Positions 17,989-27,800 of a stretch of DNA of 64,000 nt are shown here, in pieces. The stretch comes from JBHYDC01 sp051861205 (GTDB lineage Bacteria > Pseudomonadota > Alphaproteobacteria > Rhizobiales > Pleomorphomonadaceae), in contig JBHYDC010000022.1 in assembly GCA_051861205.1 (NCBI GenBank), positions 1 through 64,000 of the forward strand, read 5' to 3'. Under the pieces are notes generated by a model that saw only the letters and a program-made list of their open reading frames with translations, searched no databases and was not told the DNA's origin. Made by a program: the position numbers and the translations under genes. Within the stretch, counting starts at the first letter, position 1, and every line of letters begins with the position of its first letter.

Positions 17989-19457
17989 GGGCCGGCCACC
18001 CCCTTTGCCGGAAGCCCCTCCGCAACGCGCCCCGCCAAATAGGCATAGAACGGGTTCGACGACAGCCGCATCAGCGCATCAATGCTCACCACCAGCGCCC
18101 CCGTTTCCCCGCGCGGCTCGATCACGCCAAGCCTGATGCCAAACTTTTCCGTGTCATCCGGCTCGAAGCCATACAATCCGTCTGACGGCGGAAACGGGAT
18201 CGCGATATGCGACAGCGAATAAATGCCACGCGGAAAGGCAAACCCCGTCGCTTGAACCACCTCATCCACCGCCCCGGCCGCCACCGCGCGCTCATCGACC
18301 GACCCGCTCTTCGCGCCCTCATTCGTGATCGTCGTCGTCCGGAAGTTTCTCGGAACAGCCGGAAGCATCCGGCCTAGCATCGCCTCGGATCCGGGCCTCA
18401 GCAAACCCCCGAGGTTCGCGCTTCTATTGAGGTCGAAGAGCACAAGCTCGCTGCCGTTTGGCGGCAGCCGGGCATAAAGCCCCGACACGACCGCCGGCGC
18501 GCTCACCGTGGAATCGATCACGGACTGGAAGGTCAAGATCGGCGGAAGACCATCCAGCCCGCCACGCTCCAATTGCGCCGTGATGTCCTCCTGTACGGCC
18601 TGGGTCAATTGAAAAGACTGGCGCGCTGCATTCACCGGAAACGAGTTGTATTTGAAGGGGTTATACTCCGGCAGAATATCCAGCCACGCCGTCTTCGCAA
18701 AAGCCGGCAGCAGTGCCTCCGGTAGCCCCGCCAATCCGGCGAAACGCGCGAAGGCCGTCACGCCGATCATCGGCGACATCAGAACCAGCCGGTCCGGCTT
18801 TGCCAGTTCCCAGTCCGCCAACGTATCGACGGCGTATTTCACAGCCAGCGCGCCGCCGTTCGAATATCCCACGATGTGCAGCGGCTTGTCCGGTTTGATC
18901 CGCCCGCGCGCCTCCCGCACCGCCAGCCGCGTCGCCGCAAGCCAGTCCTCCCATGTCGCGGTCGTCAGGCCCGCCGGCACCGTCCCATGCCCCGGCATCC
19001 GGATCGCCACCGCCACGAACCCGTGTTCCTGGTAGAGCTGCGCGAGGTGGCGCATGCTGTAGGGCGAGTCCGTCAAGCCATGCAGCAGAACCGTCGCCCC
19101 AAGCGGTTCGCCGGAGGGCATCAGCATGTAAGACCGGTTCCAGTTCGGCGCCATTCTTTGAGGGTTGACCGGGCTCCCCTCGAAATAGCGGTTCGCGATC
19201 GTGCGTTCGGCAGGCTCCAGCTTCGCTGATACGTCGTCGCGAATGGAGGCGAATATGCGGTCTTCGGCCGAGAGATAACCCGCCCAGTCCGTCCCATCGA
19301 TTTCAGCCCGGCTGAGTTCGTGGGGAACGAAGGTGTGCCATGGCCCAAGCGGCGGCCCGCGCTCCGCCTCAAAGATCCGTGCCCCGATCAGCGCAACGAA
19401 AACCGCGATGGCCACATACAGCAGTCGCTTGATCCACCTTATCAATCCGGCGATCAT
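17985..19457 (-). CDS. Membrane-anchored alpha/beta hydrolase
   Basis: About 490 aa. An N-terminal transmembrane anchor (LLYVAIAVFVALIGARIF) precedes a hydrolase domain with the oxyanion region ATVLLHGLTDSPYSMRHLAQ and the nucleophile elbow GYSNGG (Ser199). These suggest a monoacylglycerol-lipase or esterase-like enzyme acting at the membrane or in the periplasm. An in-frame ATG at 19520 exists, but ATG 19457 has GAGGG upstream and places the membrane anchor at the N-terminus. It is translationally coupled to the metallophosphoesterase. Confidence 0.85.
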   Translation of the reverse strand: MIAGLIRWIKRLLYVAIAVFVALIGARIFEAERGPPLGPWHTFVPHELSRAEIDGTDWAGYLSAEDRIFASIRDDVSAKLEPAERTIANRYFEGSPVNPQRMAPNWNRSYMLMPSGEPLGATVLLHGLTDSPYSMRHLAQLYQEHGFVAVAIRMPGHGTVPAGLTTATWEDWLAATRLAVREARGRIKPDKPLHIVGYSNGGALAVKYAVDTLADWELAKPDRLVLMSPMIGVTAFARFAGLAGLPEALLPAFAKTAWLDILPEYNPFKYNSFPVNAARQSFQLTQAVQEDITAQLERGGLDGLPPILTFQSVIDSTVSAPAVVSGLYARLPPNGSELVLFDLNRSANLGGLLRPGSEAMLGRMLPAVPRNFRTTTITNEGAKSGSVDERAVAAGAVDEVVQATGFAFPRGIYSLSHIAIPFPPSDGLYGFEPDDTEKFGIRLGVIEPRGETGALVVSIDALMRLSSNPFYAYLAGRVAEGLPAKGVAGP

Positions 19458-19576
19458 GATGCCCTCGACGCCCCCACGGCACGTGTGATCGAGGAAACGC
19501 CCACCTAACGCAGCGCTCAAGCTAGCCAGTCAGTCGCCCTTTGAAGCACCATTCGGCCATCCCTGTGACAGACGGC

Positions 19577-20278
19577 TCAGTGAACCCGTTGCGGCTCGCT
19601 TGCAAACGGGCTGAGGCCCAGCCAGGTCTGGATCGATCTCGCCACTATTGGATCGCCCTCGACCTCCAGGTTGCCGGCCTCGATCTCTTTACGAACCGAC
19701 GTCAGCCCCATCCAAACGGCCGTCATGCTTTTGAGGGAGCCGGTTACCAGCAGGTCGATCTCAAAGCCGGGGTCCACGCCGCACAGTTCCACCGTTCCAT
19801 TCGTGACGACCAGCCACCAATTGCGCTGCGGCGGGGCGGCGTCGGGATAGGAAAACTGGATGGTGCACCGCTTCAGCGGCAGCGGTTCCGGCCGAAGGTG
19901 GCGGCGCATGTCCCACATCAAAAGCGACGGATCGAGATTTTCGAGCGACAGCTTTGAGTTCACCCACCGCTGGCCCCAAAACCCCATGCCCAGGATGATC
20001 GGCCGCAAATCCTCCCCCGCCTCTGAGAGATGATACTCTGTCACACCCTTCGGGTTCGGCTCGGCAACCACGATCCCCGCCCGCTCCAAGTCCTTAAGCC
20101 GCTTGGACAAAAGGGCAGGGGACATGCGCGGTACACCGCGCCGCAGATCGTTGAAATGCGTCGTTCCGCACAAAAGTTCGCGGATCACGAGCGTCGTCCA
20201 CCGCGAGCACAATATCTCCGACGCCATCGCGACGGGGCAAAACTGGCCGTAGCCTCCGCGATCGGTCATGGCGGTCAC
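19577..20278 (-). CDS. HxlR-family regulator with C-terminal SCP2-like domain
   Basis: Regulator of 233 aa. The N-terminal winged helix shows the HxlR pattern: CPVAMASEILCSRWTTLVIRELLCGTTHFNDLRRGVPRMSPALLSKRLKDLERAGIV. The C-terminal half (TVELCGVDPGFEIDLLVTGSLKSMTAVWMGL) looks like the SCP2 ligand-binding fold found in a subset of HxlR proteins, so a hydrophobic effector is plausible. It is divergent from the acyl-CoA dehydrogenase gene and probably regulates it. ATG 20269 is an alternative start. Confidence 0.88.
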   Translation of the reverse strand: MTAMTDRGGYGQFCPVAMASEILCSRWTTLVIRELLCGTTHFNDLRRGVPRMSPALLSKRLKDLERAGIVVAEPNPKGVTEYHLSEAGEDLRPIILGMGFWGQRWVNSKLSLENLDPSLLMWDMRRHLRPEPLPLKRCTIQFSYPDAAPPQRNWWLVVTNGTVELCGVDPGFEIDLLVTGSLKSMTAVWMGLTSVRKEIEAGNLEVEGDPIVARSIQTWLGLSPFASEPQRVH

Positions 20279-20344
20279 CTCATGCAGCCGGTCTATTTGT
20301 ATGAAGATATCGCCAAACCGTGATCACCGATACCAGCGCGGTAC

Positions 20345-20356
20345 AGTTCGTGAACT
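20345..20356. promoter_or_regulatory. Candidate operator in HxlR / acyl-CoA dehydrogenase spacer
   Basis: AGTTC-GT-GAACT is a small perfect inverted repeat in the 142-bp divergent spacer, 65 bp before the dehydrogenase ATG. Position suits an HxlR binding site, but the arms are only 5 bp. Confidence 0.3.
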
Positions 20357-20420
20357 AGACCGCCTCCGCCTCGGAGCGGATCCTCCGGCCCTTCCAGTTG
20401 GGTCAGAGGAGAACGTCGTC

Positions 20421-21572
20421 ATGACCAACATCCAAAGCATCGCCGCACGCGAGTCCCAGTCCATCGCCGATATCGCCCACACGCTCGCCCCCATGCTGGC
20501 CGAAACCGCGGCCGAGATCGACGAGACCGACACCTTCGTCGCCAACAACTACGCCCTCCTAAAAGAGGCCGGCCTCGTCGAAGCGGCTGTGCCGCATGAA
20601 CTCGGCGGGCGCGGCGCAGACATCGCCGAGTTGGCCGACATGCTCCGCATCCTCGCCCGCGCCTGCGGCTCAACCGCACTGGCCTTCGCCATGCATACCC
20701 ATCAGGTCGCGGTTCCAGCTTGGCGCTGGCGGCATCAGAAGGTCGCGGCCGTCGAACCGTTGCTGAAGCGTATCGCGGCCGAACGGTTGATCCTCGTCAC
20801 CAGCGGCGGTTCGGATTGGATCGGCGGTTCCGGCAACGCCACCAAGGTCGAGAACGGCTACCGCATTTCCGCCCGCAAGGTGTTCACCTCCGGCGCGCCG
20901 GCCGGTGACCTTCTCATGACGGGCGCCGTCGTTCATCCCGATAACGGCCCGGCCACCGTGATCCATTTCGCGGTGCCGATGAAGGCGCCCGGCGTGCAAA
21001 TGCTCGACACGTGGCGCACCCTCGGCATGCGCGGCACCGGTTCCAACGACGTGATGATCGAGGATCTTTTCATCCCCGACACCGGCGTCGCCCTGTCGCG
21101 CGAAGCTGGAAAATGGCATCCGCTGTTCCAGATCATCGGAACGATCGCGATTCCGCTGATCTACGCGGTATATGTGGGCATCGCCGAAAGCGCGCGCGAC
21201 ATCGCGATCGGCTTGGCGAAATCCAAGCCGACTTCGCCCTTCACCGTCGAACTCGCCGGCCGGATGGACACCGCCTTGCGTGCCGCGCAGCTCGCTCACC
21301 GCTGGATGATCGAAACCTCCGCCCGAAACGCGCCGGCGGCCGACACCGTCAACGAAGTCATGATCGGCCGCAGCCTCGTCGCCGAGAACGCCATCAAAAC
21401 CGTCGAACTCGCGCTCGAAGTGGCCGGAGGCGCCAGCTTCTACCGCCGCAACGGCCTGGAACGCCGCTTCCGCGACGTCCAAGGCGCCCGCTTCCACCCC
21501 ATGCAACCCGGCCCCCAATCCCGCTACGCCGGCGCCATGGCGCTCGGGCAGCCCACGGCGGAGATTTTTTGA
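20421..21572 (+). CDS. Acyl-CoA dehydrogenase family protein
   Basis: FAD-dependent oxidoreductase of 383 aa with the three-part acyl-CoA dehydrogenase fold. The N-terminal helical domain contains LLKEAGLVEAAVPHELGGRG. A middle beta domain (LILVTSGGSDWIGGSGNATKVENGYRISARKVFTSGAPAGD) follows, then the C-terminal helices ending MQPGPQSRYAGAMALG. The end of the protein resembles the DszC/hydroxylase-like branch as well as true dehydrogenases, so the substrate is open. ATG 20421 has AGAGGAGAA upstream. It is divergent from the HxlR regulator, which likely controls it. Confidence 0.88.
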   Translation: MTNIQSIAARESQSIADIAHTLAPMLAETAAEIDETDTFVANNYALLKEAGLVEAAVPHELGGRGADIAELADMLRILARACGSTALAFAMHTHQVAVPAWRWRHQKVAAVEPLLKRIAAERLILVTSGGSDWIGGSGNATKVENGYRISARKVFTSGAPAGDLLMTGAVVHPDNGPATVIHFAVPMKAPGVQMLDTWRTLGMRGTGSNDVMIEDLFIPDTGVALSREAGKWHPLFQIIGTIAIPLIYAVYVGIAESARDIAIGLAKSKPTSPFTVELAGRMDTALRAAQLAHRWMIETSARNAPAADTVNEVMIGRSLVAENAIKTVELALEVAGGASFYRRNGLERRFRDVQGARFHPMQPGPQSRYAGAMALGQPTAEIF

Positions 21573-21587
21573 GGGCTCGTCGCCCTC
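21571..21587. terminator. Possible short terminator hairpin
   Basis: GAGGGC-TCGTC-GCCCTC forms a 6-bp stem at the acyl-CoA dehydrogenase stop codon, between the convergent dehydrogenase and toxin genes. There is no T-run after it in either direction, so the assignment is weak. Confidence 0.25.
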
Positions 21588-21588
21588 G

Positions 21589-21882
21589 TCAGACGCCGGC
21601 TTCCTTCGTGTGCCGAAACGCCAAAACCACCAGCGCGGCGGCATCGGCGTCGAAGCGGTAAAGGGCGACATAGCCGGCGTCGCCGAAAGGGATGATCAGT
21701 TCTCGCTGGCCGGGCCGATCGGGCACGGGCCGGCCTATCTCCGGAAGCTCCATCAGGTGGGCGAAGCTTCGGTTTATCTCTTCTGCCGCCCGGCGCGCGG
21801 CCAGCTTATTCCTGGTATCCAAAAAAGCGCGACAGCGTCTGAGGCCCGATGTGGCTTCCGGTGTAAAGATCAGTCGTGGCAA
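21589..21882 (-). CDS. ParE/RelE-superfamily toxin
   Basis: Predicted toxin of about 97 aa: (M)PRLIFTPEATSGLRRCRAFLDTRNKLAARRAAEEINRSFAHLMELPEIGRPVPD, then ELIIPFGDAGYVALYRFDADAAALVVLAFRHTKEAG. This is the alpha-alpha-beta-beta-beta plan of RelE/ParE toxins with the usual terminal R-H-x-K/R tail. The preferred start is TTG 21882: AAGGA lies 8 nt upstream, and it overlaps the antitoxin stop by 13 bp. The frame is also open further upstream. The antitoxin gene precedes it, as is normal for parDE-like modules. Confidence 0.82.
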   Translation of the reverse strand: MPRLIFTPEATSGLRRCRAFLDTRNKLAARRAAEEINRSFAHLMELPEIGRPVPDRPGQRELIIPFGDAGYVALYRFDADAAALVVLAFRHTKEAGV

Positions 21883-22142
21883 ACGGGGGCATCCTTTTCG
21901 TCGTCGCTGCCCCAAGTCTCAAGCCAATTAGCTATTTCGTCGCCGGTGTTGTGTTGCCCGGTTTCCCTATAATTCCGCCAAGCCGCATCGGCTTCCGCCA
22001 GGAAACTCTGCCGCGCTTCTTCCCGATCGAGAAACTGACGAATAGCCTCGCGCATCAGATAATGCGTCGACCGGTCCTTGGCTGCGCCGATCCGTCGCAA
22101 ACGCTCCTGATCGGCGGCATCGAGTTTGACCGACAAAGGCAT
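21870..22142 (-). CDS. Ribbon-helix-helix antitoxin (ParD/RelB-like)
   Basis: Predicted antitoxin of 90 aa. The N-terminal MPLSVKLDAADQERLRRIGAAKDRSTHYLMREAIRQFLDREE is a clear ribbon-helix-helix DNA-binding domain. The C-terminal half (LAEADAAWRNYRETG, NWLETWGSDDE) is acidic and would wrap the toxin. It lies directly upstream of the toxin and overlaps its TTG start by 13 bp. Inverted repeats upstream are suitable for autorepression. Confidence 0.87.
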   Translation of the reverse strand: MPLSVKLDAADQERLRRIGAAKDRSTHYLMREAIRQFLDREEARQSFLAEADAAWRNYRETGQHNTGDEIANWLETWGSDDEKDAPVCHD

Positions 22143-22158
22143 GGCTCACGTCCATCCA

Positions 22159-22192
22159 GGTATTACCGAGTATCGATAACTCATACCATGGT
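22159..22192. promoter_or_regulatory. Nested inverted repeats upstream of the antitoxin
   Basis: GGTATTACC (22159-22167), an imperfect GAGT...ACTC repeat around ATCGATA (22168-22182) and ACCATGGT (22185-22192) lie next to one another. Outer arms GGTAT and ATACC also pair (22159-22163 with 22183-22187). The position 17 bp before the antitoxin ATG fits an autoregulatory operator. Confidence 0.45.
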
Positions 22193-22219
22193 TCCCGCTC
22201 ATTCGGAAACCCTTGGGCT

Positions 22220-24331
22220 TCACCCCGCCCGTATCAGCCGCACCGCATCATCCCGCCCGAATAGATACATCAGCACTCGCAGCGCGCCGCCCCGCTCGGC
22301 GTTCAGCCCGGGATCGCGCGTTAGCGCCAAGGCCGCGTCGTCGCGCGCCACTTCCGGCAGGCGGCCGTGCACCTCCGGCTTGACCAGCCTGAAGCCCGGC
22401 AGGCCGCTCTGGCGGGTGCCCAGAAGCTCGCCGCCGCCGCGTAGTTTCAGGTCTTCCTCCGCGATCCGGAAGCCGTCCTCCGTTTCACGCATCACCGTCA
22501 GCCGGGCCTTTGCCGTCTGGCCGAGCGGTCCTTTGTAGAGCAGCACGCAGGTCGAGGGCTTGTCCCCCCGCCCGACCCGCCCGCGCAACTGATGAAGCTG
22601 GGCAAGGCCGAATCGCTCGGCGTGCTCGATCACGATGATCGTGGCATCCGGCACATCCACGCCGACCTCGATCACGGTTGTCGCCACCAGAACGCGCGCC
22701 TCGCCGCTCTGAAACCGCCGCATCGCCGCGTCCTTCTCGGCCGCTTTCATGCGCCCATGCACAAGCGCGACAGCTTCGCCGAAGACCTTCTTCAGGTCCT
22801 CGAACCGCTCCTCGGCCGCCGCCAGATCGATGCTTTCGCTTTCCTCGACCAGCGGACACACCCAATACGCCTTCGCCCCATCCTCCGCGATCGCCCGCCC
22901 GATCCGCGACACCACTTCGCCGATCCGGTCCGTGGAAACATTAGCCGTGGCGATCGGCTTGCGCCCTGCGGGCTTCTCGGTCAGCCGCGACACGTCCATA
23001 TCGCCGAACGCCGAAAGCATCAGCGTGCGCGGTATCGGCGTCGCGGTCATCACCAACAGGTCCGTGCGCGTTCCCTTGCCCGATAACGCAAGGCGTTGAT
23101 GCACGCCGAAGCGGTGCTGCTCGTCCACGATCGCCAGCCCAAGGTCGCGGAACTGTACGCCCGCCTGAAATAGCGCATGTGTGCCCACCACAAGGTCCAC
23201 ATCCCCCGCCGCGATCGCCTCCAGCGTTCGCGCGCGTCCAGCTGGGCGATCCGCCCCCGTCAGTAGCGCCATCCGCAATCCCGCCGCGTCCGCCAGCGGC
23301 GCGAGCGAGCGCGCATGCTGCCTCGCGAGCAATTCCGTCGGCGCCATGAAGGCTGCCTGTGCGCCGGATTCCACCACCGCCGCCGCCGCGAACAGCGCCA
23401 CCATCGTTTTCCCGGAGCCTACATCGCCCTGCACAAGCCGGATCATCCGGCTCGGCTGCTTCAGATCCGCGATCACGTCGCCGATCGCCACCTTCTGGCT
23501 CTCCGTCAAAGCGAAGGGTAGTGCGGCCGTGATCTTTTGCTGGATTTCCCCCGTCGGCGCCCGCGCCCGCCCCACCACCTGGCGCAATTGCTGGCGTACC
23601 AGCGCAAGCGCAAGCTGGCTCGCGAGCAATTCGTCATAGGCCAGGCGCGCACGAAACGGGCTCTCGTCCGCCAGATCCGCCGCCTCGACCGGCCGATGCA
23701 AACGGCCAAGCGCTACGCTGAACGGCGGCCAGCCCTCGCGGCTCATGACGGCCGGATCGATCCACTCCGGCAGCGCGGGCAGCAAATCCAGCGCCGCGCC
23801 GATCACCTTGGCGAGCACCCGCCCCGTCACGCCCTCCGTCAGCGGATACACCGGCTCCAAACGAGGCAGCTTGCCCGCTTCTTCCGGCGCGACCACGTGA
23901 TCGGGATGCACCATCTGCGGCGCGCCGTTGAACCACTCCACCCGCCCCGAAACGAGCCTTTCCGCACCCACCGGCAACAGTTTCTCCAGCCAGCCCTTTT
24001 CCGCGTGAAAGAAGGCCAGCGTCAGTTCGCCGCTCTCGTCCTGAACCTGCACCCGGTACGGCCCGCGTCCTCCGGCAGGCGCCGGCCGGTGCCGGTCCAC
24101 CCGCACCCGCAACGTTACGATCGCCCCTTCGGGCGCCCGCACGATCAGCGCCTCGCGCGTCCTGTCGATGCCATGCGTCGGCAAATGAAACAGCAGATCC
24201 GCCACCACCGCCTCGCGCACGAACTCCCCGCCCGGCCCCACCAGCCGCGCCAGTTTCGGCAAAAGCTTGGGTCCCACGCCGGGAACGGCGGAGAGCGGGC
24301 GGAACAGCGGGTTGAGAATTTCGGGGCGCAT
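22220..24331 (-). CDS. recG: ATP-dependent DNA helicase RecG
   Basis: Branched-DNA helicase that regresses stalled replication forks, about 703 aa. An N-terminal wedge/OB domain is followed by helicase motif I QGDVGSGKT, the Walker B box written DEQH (VDEQHRFGVHQR), motif III MTATPIPRT, motif V TTVIEVGVDVPDAT and motif VI QLRGRVGRG. Length and motif order are normal. ATG 24331 (MRPEILNPLF) is preferred over the in-frame ATG at 24397 because family similarity begins there. It is divergent from sdhE, as in many Hyphomicrobiales. Confidence 0.97.
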   Translation of the reverse strand: MRPEILNPLFRPLSAVPGVGPKLLPKLARLVGPGGEFVREAVVADLLFHLPTHGIDRTREALIVRAPEGAIVTLRVRVDRHRPAPAGGRGPYRVQVQDESGELTLAFFHAEKGWLEKLLPVGAERLVSGRVEWFNGAPQMVHPDHVVAPEEAGKLPRLEPVYPLTEGVTGRVLAKVIGAALDLLPALPEWIDPAVMSREGWPPFSVALGRLHRPVEAADLADESPFRARLAYDELLASQLALALVRQQLRQVVGRARAPTGEIQQKITAALPFALTESQKVAIGDVIADLKQPSRMIRLVQGDVGSGKTMVALFAAAAVVESGAQAAFMAPTELLARQHARSLAPLADAAGLRMALLTGADRPAGRARTLEAIAAGDVDLVVGTHALFQAGVQFRDLGLAIVDEQHRFGVHQRLALSGKGTRTDLLVMTATPIPRTLMLSAFGDMDVSRLTEKPAGRKPIATANVSTDRIGEVVSRIGRAIAEDGAKAYWVCPLVEESESIDLAAAEERFEDLKKVFGEAVALVHGRMKAAEKDAAMRRFQSGEARVLVATTVIEVGVDVPDATIIVIEHAERFGLAQLHQLRGRVGRGDKPSTCVLLYKGPLGQTAKARLTVMRETEDGFRIAEEDLKLRGGGELLGTRQSGLPGFRLVKPEVHGRLPEVARDDAALALTRDPGLNAERGGALRVLMYLFGRDDAVRLIRAG

Positions 24332-24485
24332 GGCGAGTCGATGGTTGCGGACGCGCTTCTTTAGCACAACCCACCCCTCGCGCTTTCCCCCTGACAATCG
24401 ACTTGCGGAACGCTACATAGTCCCCACGCGAACCGACGGGCCTTTTTGGGCCCGGCGGCGGCTCGGCGTTTTTGGAGGGCGGGGT

Positions 24486-24794
24486 ATGAGCAGTGAACCG
24501 TTGGCGGGAATGACGCGCACCTCGGTGGATCTCGATCCCCGGCGGCGCAAGGCGCTCTACCACTCCTGGCATCGCGGCACCCGCGAGATGGACCTCCTGC
24601 TCGGCCGCTTCGCCGACGCCGAGATCGCCGGCCTTTCCGATGCCGAACTGGGCGAGTTCGAGCGCCTGATGGAAGTTCCTGACCGCGACCTGTTCTCCTG
24701 GATTCTCGGCCGTGCCGAAATCCCCGAAGGGTTTGACGGCGCGCTGCTGCAAAAGGTGGTGGCCTTCGCAGCCAGGAACCCGCTGACGGGCTAA
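24486..24794 (+). CDS. sdhE: FAD assembly factor SdhE
   Basis: Small (102 aa) cytosolic factor promoting covalent attachment of FAD to succinate dehydrogenase. The family motif RGxxE is present in HSWHRGTREMDLLLGRFAD, followed by FERLMEVPDRDLFSWILG. ATG 24486 follows GGAGG at about 7 nt. The position between recG and mfd is the usual alphaproteobacterial arrangement. Confidence 0.94.
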   Translation: MSSEPLAGMTRTSVDLDPRRRKALYHSWHRGTREMDLLLGRFADAEIAGLSDAELGEFERLMEVPDRDLFSWILGRAEIPEGFDGALLQKVVAFAARNPLTG

Positions 24795-24868
24795 CGCATA
24801 GGCTCTCACGACCTTCTTGCCTCCGGGCCAAGCCGATCCGCGCAAACCGATACGAGTCACGCCCGCCC

Positions 24869-27800
24869 ATGCCGATCGATTACGTCCATCTCTTCGACGA
24901 GTTCCGCGCCGTCACCATTTCCGGCGTTCCTGATGGCGCGGAAGCGCTTGCCCTTGCGCGCCTCGCCCGTGCGGATCGCTCCGGACTGAACGCGGTCTAC
25001 ATCGCTCGCGACGGCCAGCGCCTTGCCCAGCTTGCCCGCGCGCTGGCGTTCTTCGCGCCCGAGGTCGGCGTGCTCGAATTCCCCTCGTGGGATTGCCTTC
25101 CCTACGACCGGGTGTCGCCCACCCCCGCCATCGTCGCGCGCCGCATGACGACGCTGGCCGAACTCGCCGCCCGCCGCACGGAAAAGCGCGCCTTCGTGCT
25201 GCTCACCACCGTCAACGCCATCGTCCAGAAGGTCGTGCCGCCCGGCCTCGTATCCGGCACCGTCATGCACGTCGCCCCCGGCAACCGGGTGGATATGGGC
25301 CAGCTCACCGCATGGCTTGAAGACAACGGCTTCTCCCGCTCCAGCACCGTGCGGGACACCGGGGAATACGCCGTGCGCGGCGGAATTCTCGACCTCTACG
25401 CGCCGGGCGCCGAAGCCCCCGTGCGCCTCGATTTCTTCGGCGACACGCTGGAATCCATCCGCCCGTTCGATCCGGAAACCCAGCGCTCCACCGGCCAGCT
25501 CGTTCGCCTCGACCTCGTGCCGATGAGCGAGGTGCAGCTCACCCCCGCCTCCATCAAGCGCTTCCGCCAGGGCTACGTCGCCGCCTTCGGAGCCGTCACC
25601 CGCGACGATCCGCTCTATGAGGCGGTCAGCGAGGGCCGCCGCTATGCTGGCGTCGAGCATTGGATGCCGCTGTTCCACGACACCCTCGGCACCCTGTTCG
25701 ACCACGTCGGCGACGCCGCGCTGGTGCTCGACCCCCTCGTCGACGAAGCCGTCAACGAACGCCTCGTCACCGTCGCCGATCATTACGACGCACGCTTCGA
25801 GGCGCTGAAATCCGGCGGCGCCGGCTCCGCGCCTTACAAGCCGCTGGAGCCGACCGCGCTCTACCTCACCGAAAGTGAAGTGCGCGGCATCTTCGACCGG
25901 CGCGACGTGGCCCGGTTGAGCCCCTTTCACCGGGCCGACGGTTCCGCGCTCCGGATCGTGGATTTCGGCGGCAAGACCGGCCATTCCTTCGCGGCGGAAC
26001 GCGCCTCTGCCGACACGAACGTCTTCGACGCGCTGGTCGCCCACATCCGCGCCCTCAAGGCCGAAAACCGCCGCGTTGTCCTCGCCTGCTGGTCGGAAGG
26101 CTCGCGCGACCGTCTGGCCCAGGTCATCGCCGACCACGGCGTCCAGAAAACCGCCGTCGTGCCCCACCTCGACGCCGCGCTGAAAACGCCCGCTCATGAG
26201 CTTCCGCTCGCCATCCTCGGCATCGAAACCGGCTTCGAACTGCCCGAATTCGTTGTCGTCGCCGAACAGGACGTGCTGGGCGACCGCCTCGTACGCGGCG
26301 CCAACCGCAAGAAGCGCGCGGACAACTTCCTGAAGGAAGTCGCGTCGCTGGCCGAGGGCGACCTCGTCGTCCACGTGGACTACGGCATCGGCCGCTTCCT
26401 CGGCCTCGTCACGGTGGAGGTGCAGGGTTACGCCCGCGACTATCTTGAAATCCAATACGGTGGCGACGGCAATCCCACGCTGAAAGTGCCGGTCGAAAAC
26501 ATCGAGCTTCTCTCCCGCTTCGGCGCTGAAAATTCCGAGGCGCAGCTTGATCGCCTCGGCGGCGGCGCATGGCAGGCCCGCAAGGCGCGGATGAAGCAGC
26601 GGATCCGCGAGATCGCGGACGAGCTGATCAAAACCGCCGCCGCCCGCCTTCTCAAAACCGCCCCCGCGCTCGTCCCGCCGGACGGCCTTTACGACGAATT
26701 CGCCGCCCGCTTCCCCTACGACGAGACCGACGATCAGTTGAACGCCATCAACGCCGTCGCCGGTGATCTCGGCTCCGGCCGCCCGATGGACCGGCTTGTC
26801 TGCGGCGACGTCGGCTTCGGCAAGACGGAGGTCGCGCTCCGCGCCGCCTTCCTCGCCGCGATGTCTGGCCGCCAAGTCGCCGTCGTGGTGCCTACCACGC
26901 TTCTCTCCCGCCAGCATTTCCGCACCTTCTCCGAGCGCTTCAAGGGGCTGCCGATCAACGTCGCCCAGGCTTCGCGCCTCGTGTCGGCCAAGGACCTCGC
27001 CGCAACCCGCGCCGGCATCGCCGACGGCACGATCGACATCGTGGTCGGCACCCACGCACTGCTCGCCAAGGGCATTGCGTTCAAGGATCTCGGCCTCCTC
27101 ATCATCGACGAGGAGCAGCACTTCGGTGTCAAGCACAAGGAGCGCTTGAAGGAGCTGAAGTCGGACGTTCACGTCCTCACACTCTCCGCCACCCCCATCC
27201 CCCGCACGTTGCAACTCGCGCTGACCGGCGTGCGCGAACTCTCCCTTATCGCCACGCCCCCCGTGGACCGCCTCGCCGTCCGCAGCTTCATCACGCCGTT
27301 CGATCCGCTGGTGATCCGCGAGGCGTTGCTGCGCGAAAAATACCGCGGCGGCCAAGCCTTTTACGTTTGCCCGCGCGTGTCCGACCTTGCCGATCAGCGC
27401 GAGTTCCTCGCCAAGCACGTGCCGGAAGTGAAGGTCGCCACCGCCCACGGCCAGATGGCCGCCACCGACCTTGAAGACATCATGAACGCCTTCTACGAGG
27501 GCCAGTATGACGTGCTTCTCTCCACCACCATCGTGGAGTCCGGCCTCGATATCCCCACCGCCAACACGCTGATCATCCACCGCGCCGACATGTTCGGCCT
27601 CGCGCAGCTTTACCAGCTAAAAGGGCGCGTCGGTCGCTCCAAGACCCGCGCCTACGCGCTTTTCACCACGCCGCCGGAGAAGAAGCTCTCCACCTCATCC
27701 GAGCGCCGCCTGAAGGTGCTCCAAAGCCTCGACACCCTCGGCGCGGGCTTCCAACTCGCCAGCCACGATCTCGACATTCGCGGCGCGGGCAATCTTCTGG

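Noticed and set aside
24857..27580. A 907-codon minus-strand open frame opposite mfd
   Set aside because: Low-complexity composition without motifs; it mirrors the well-supported mfd gene.
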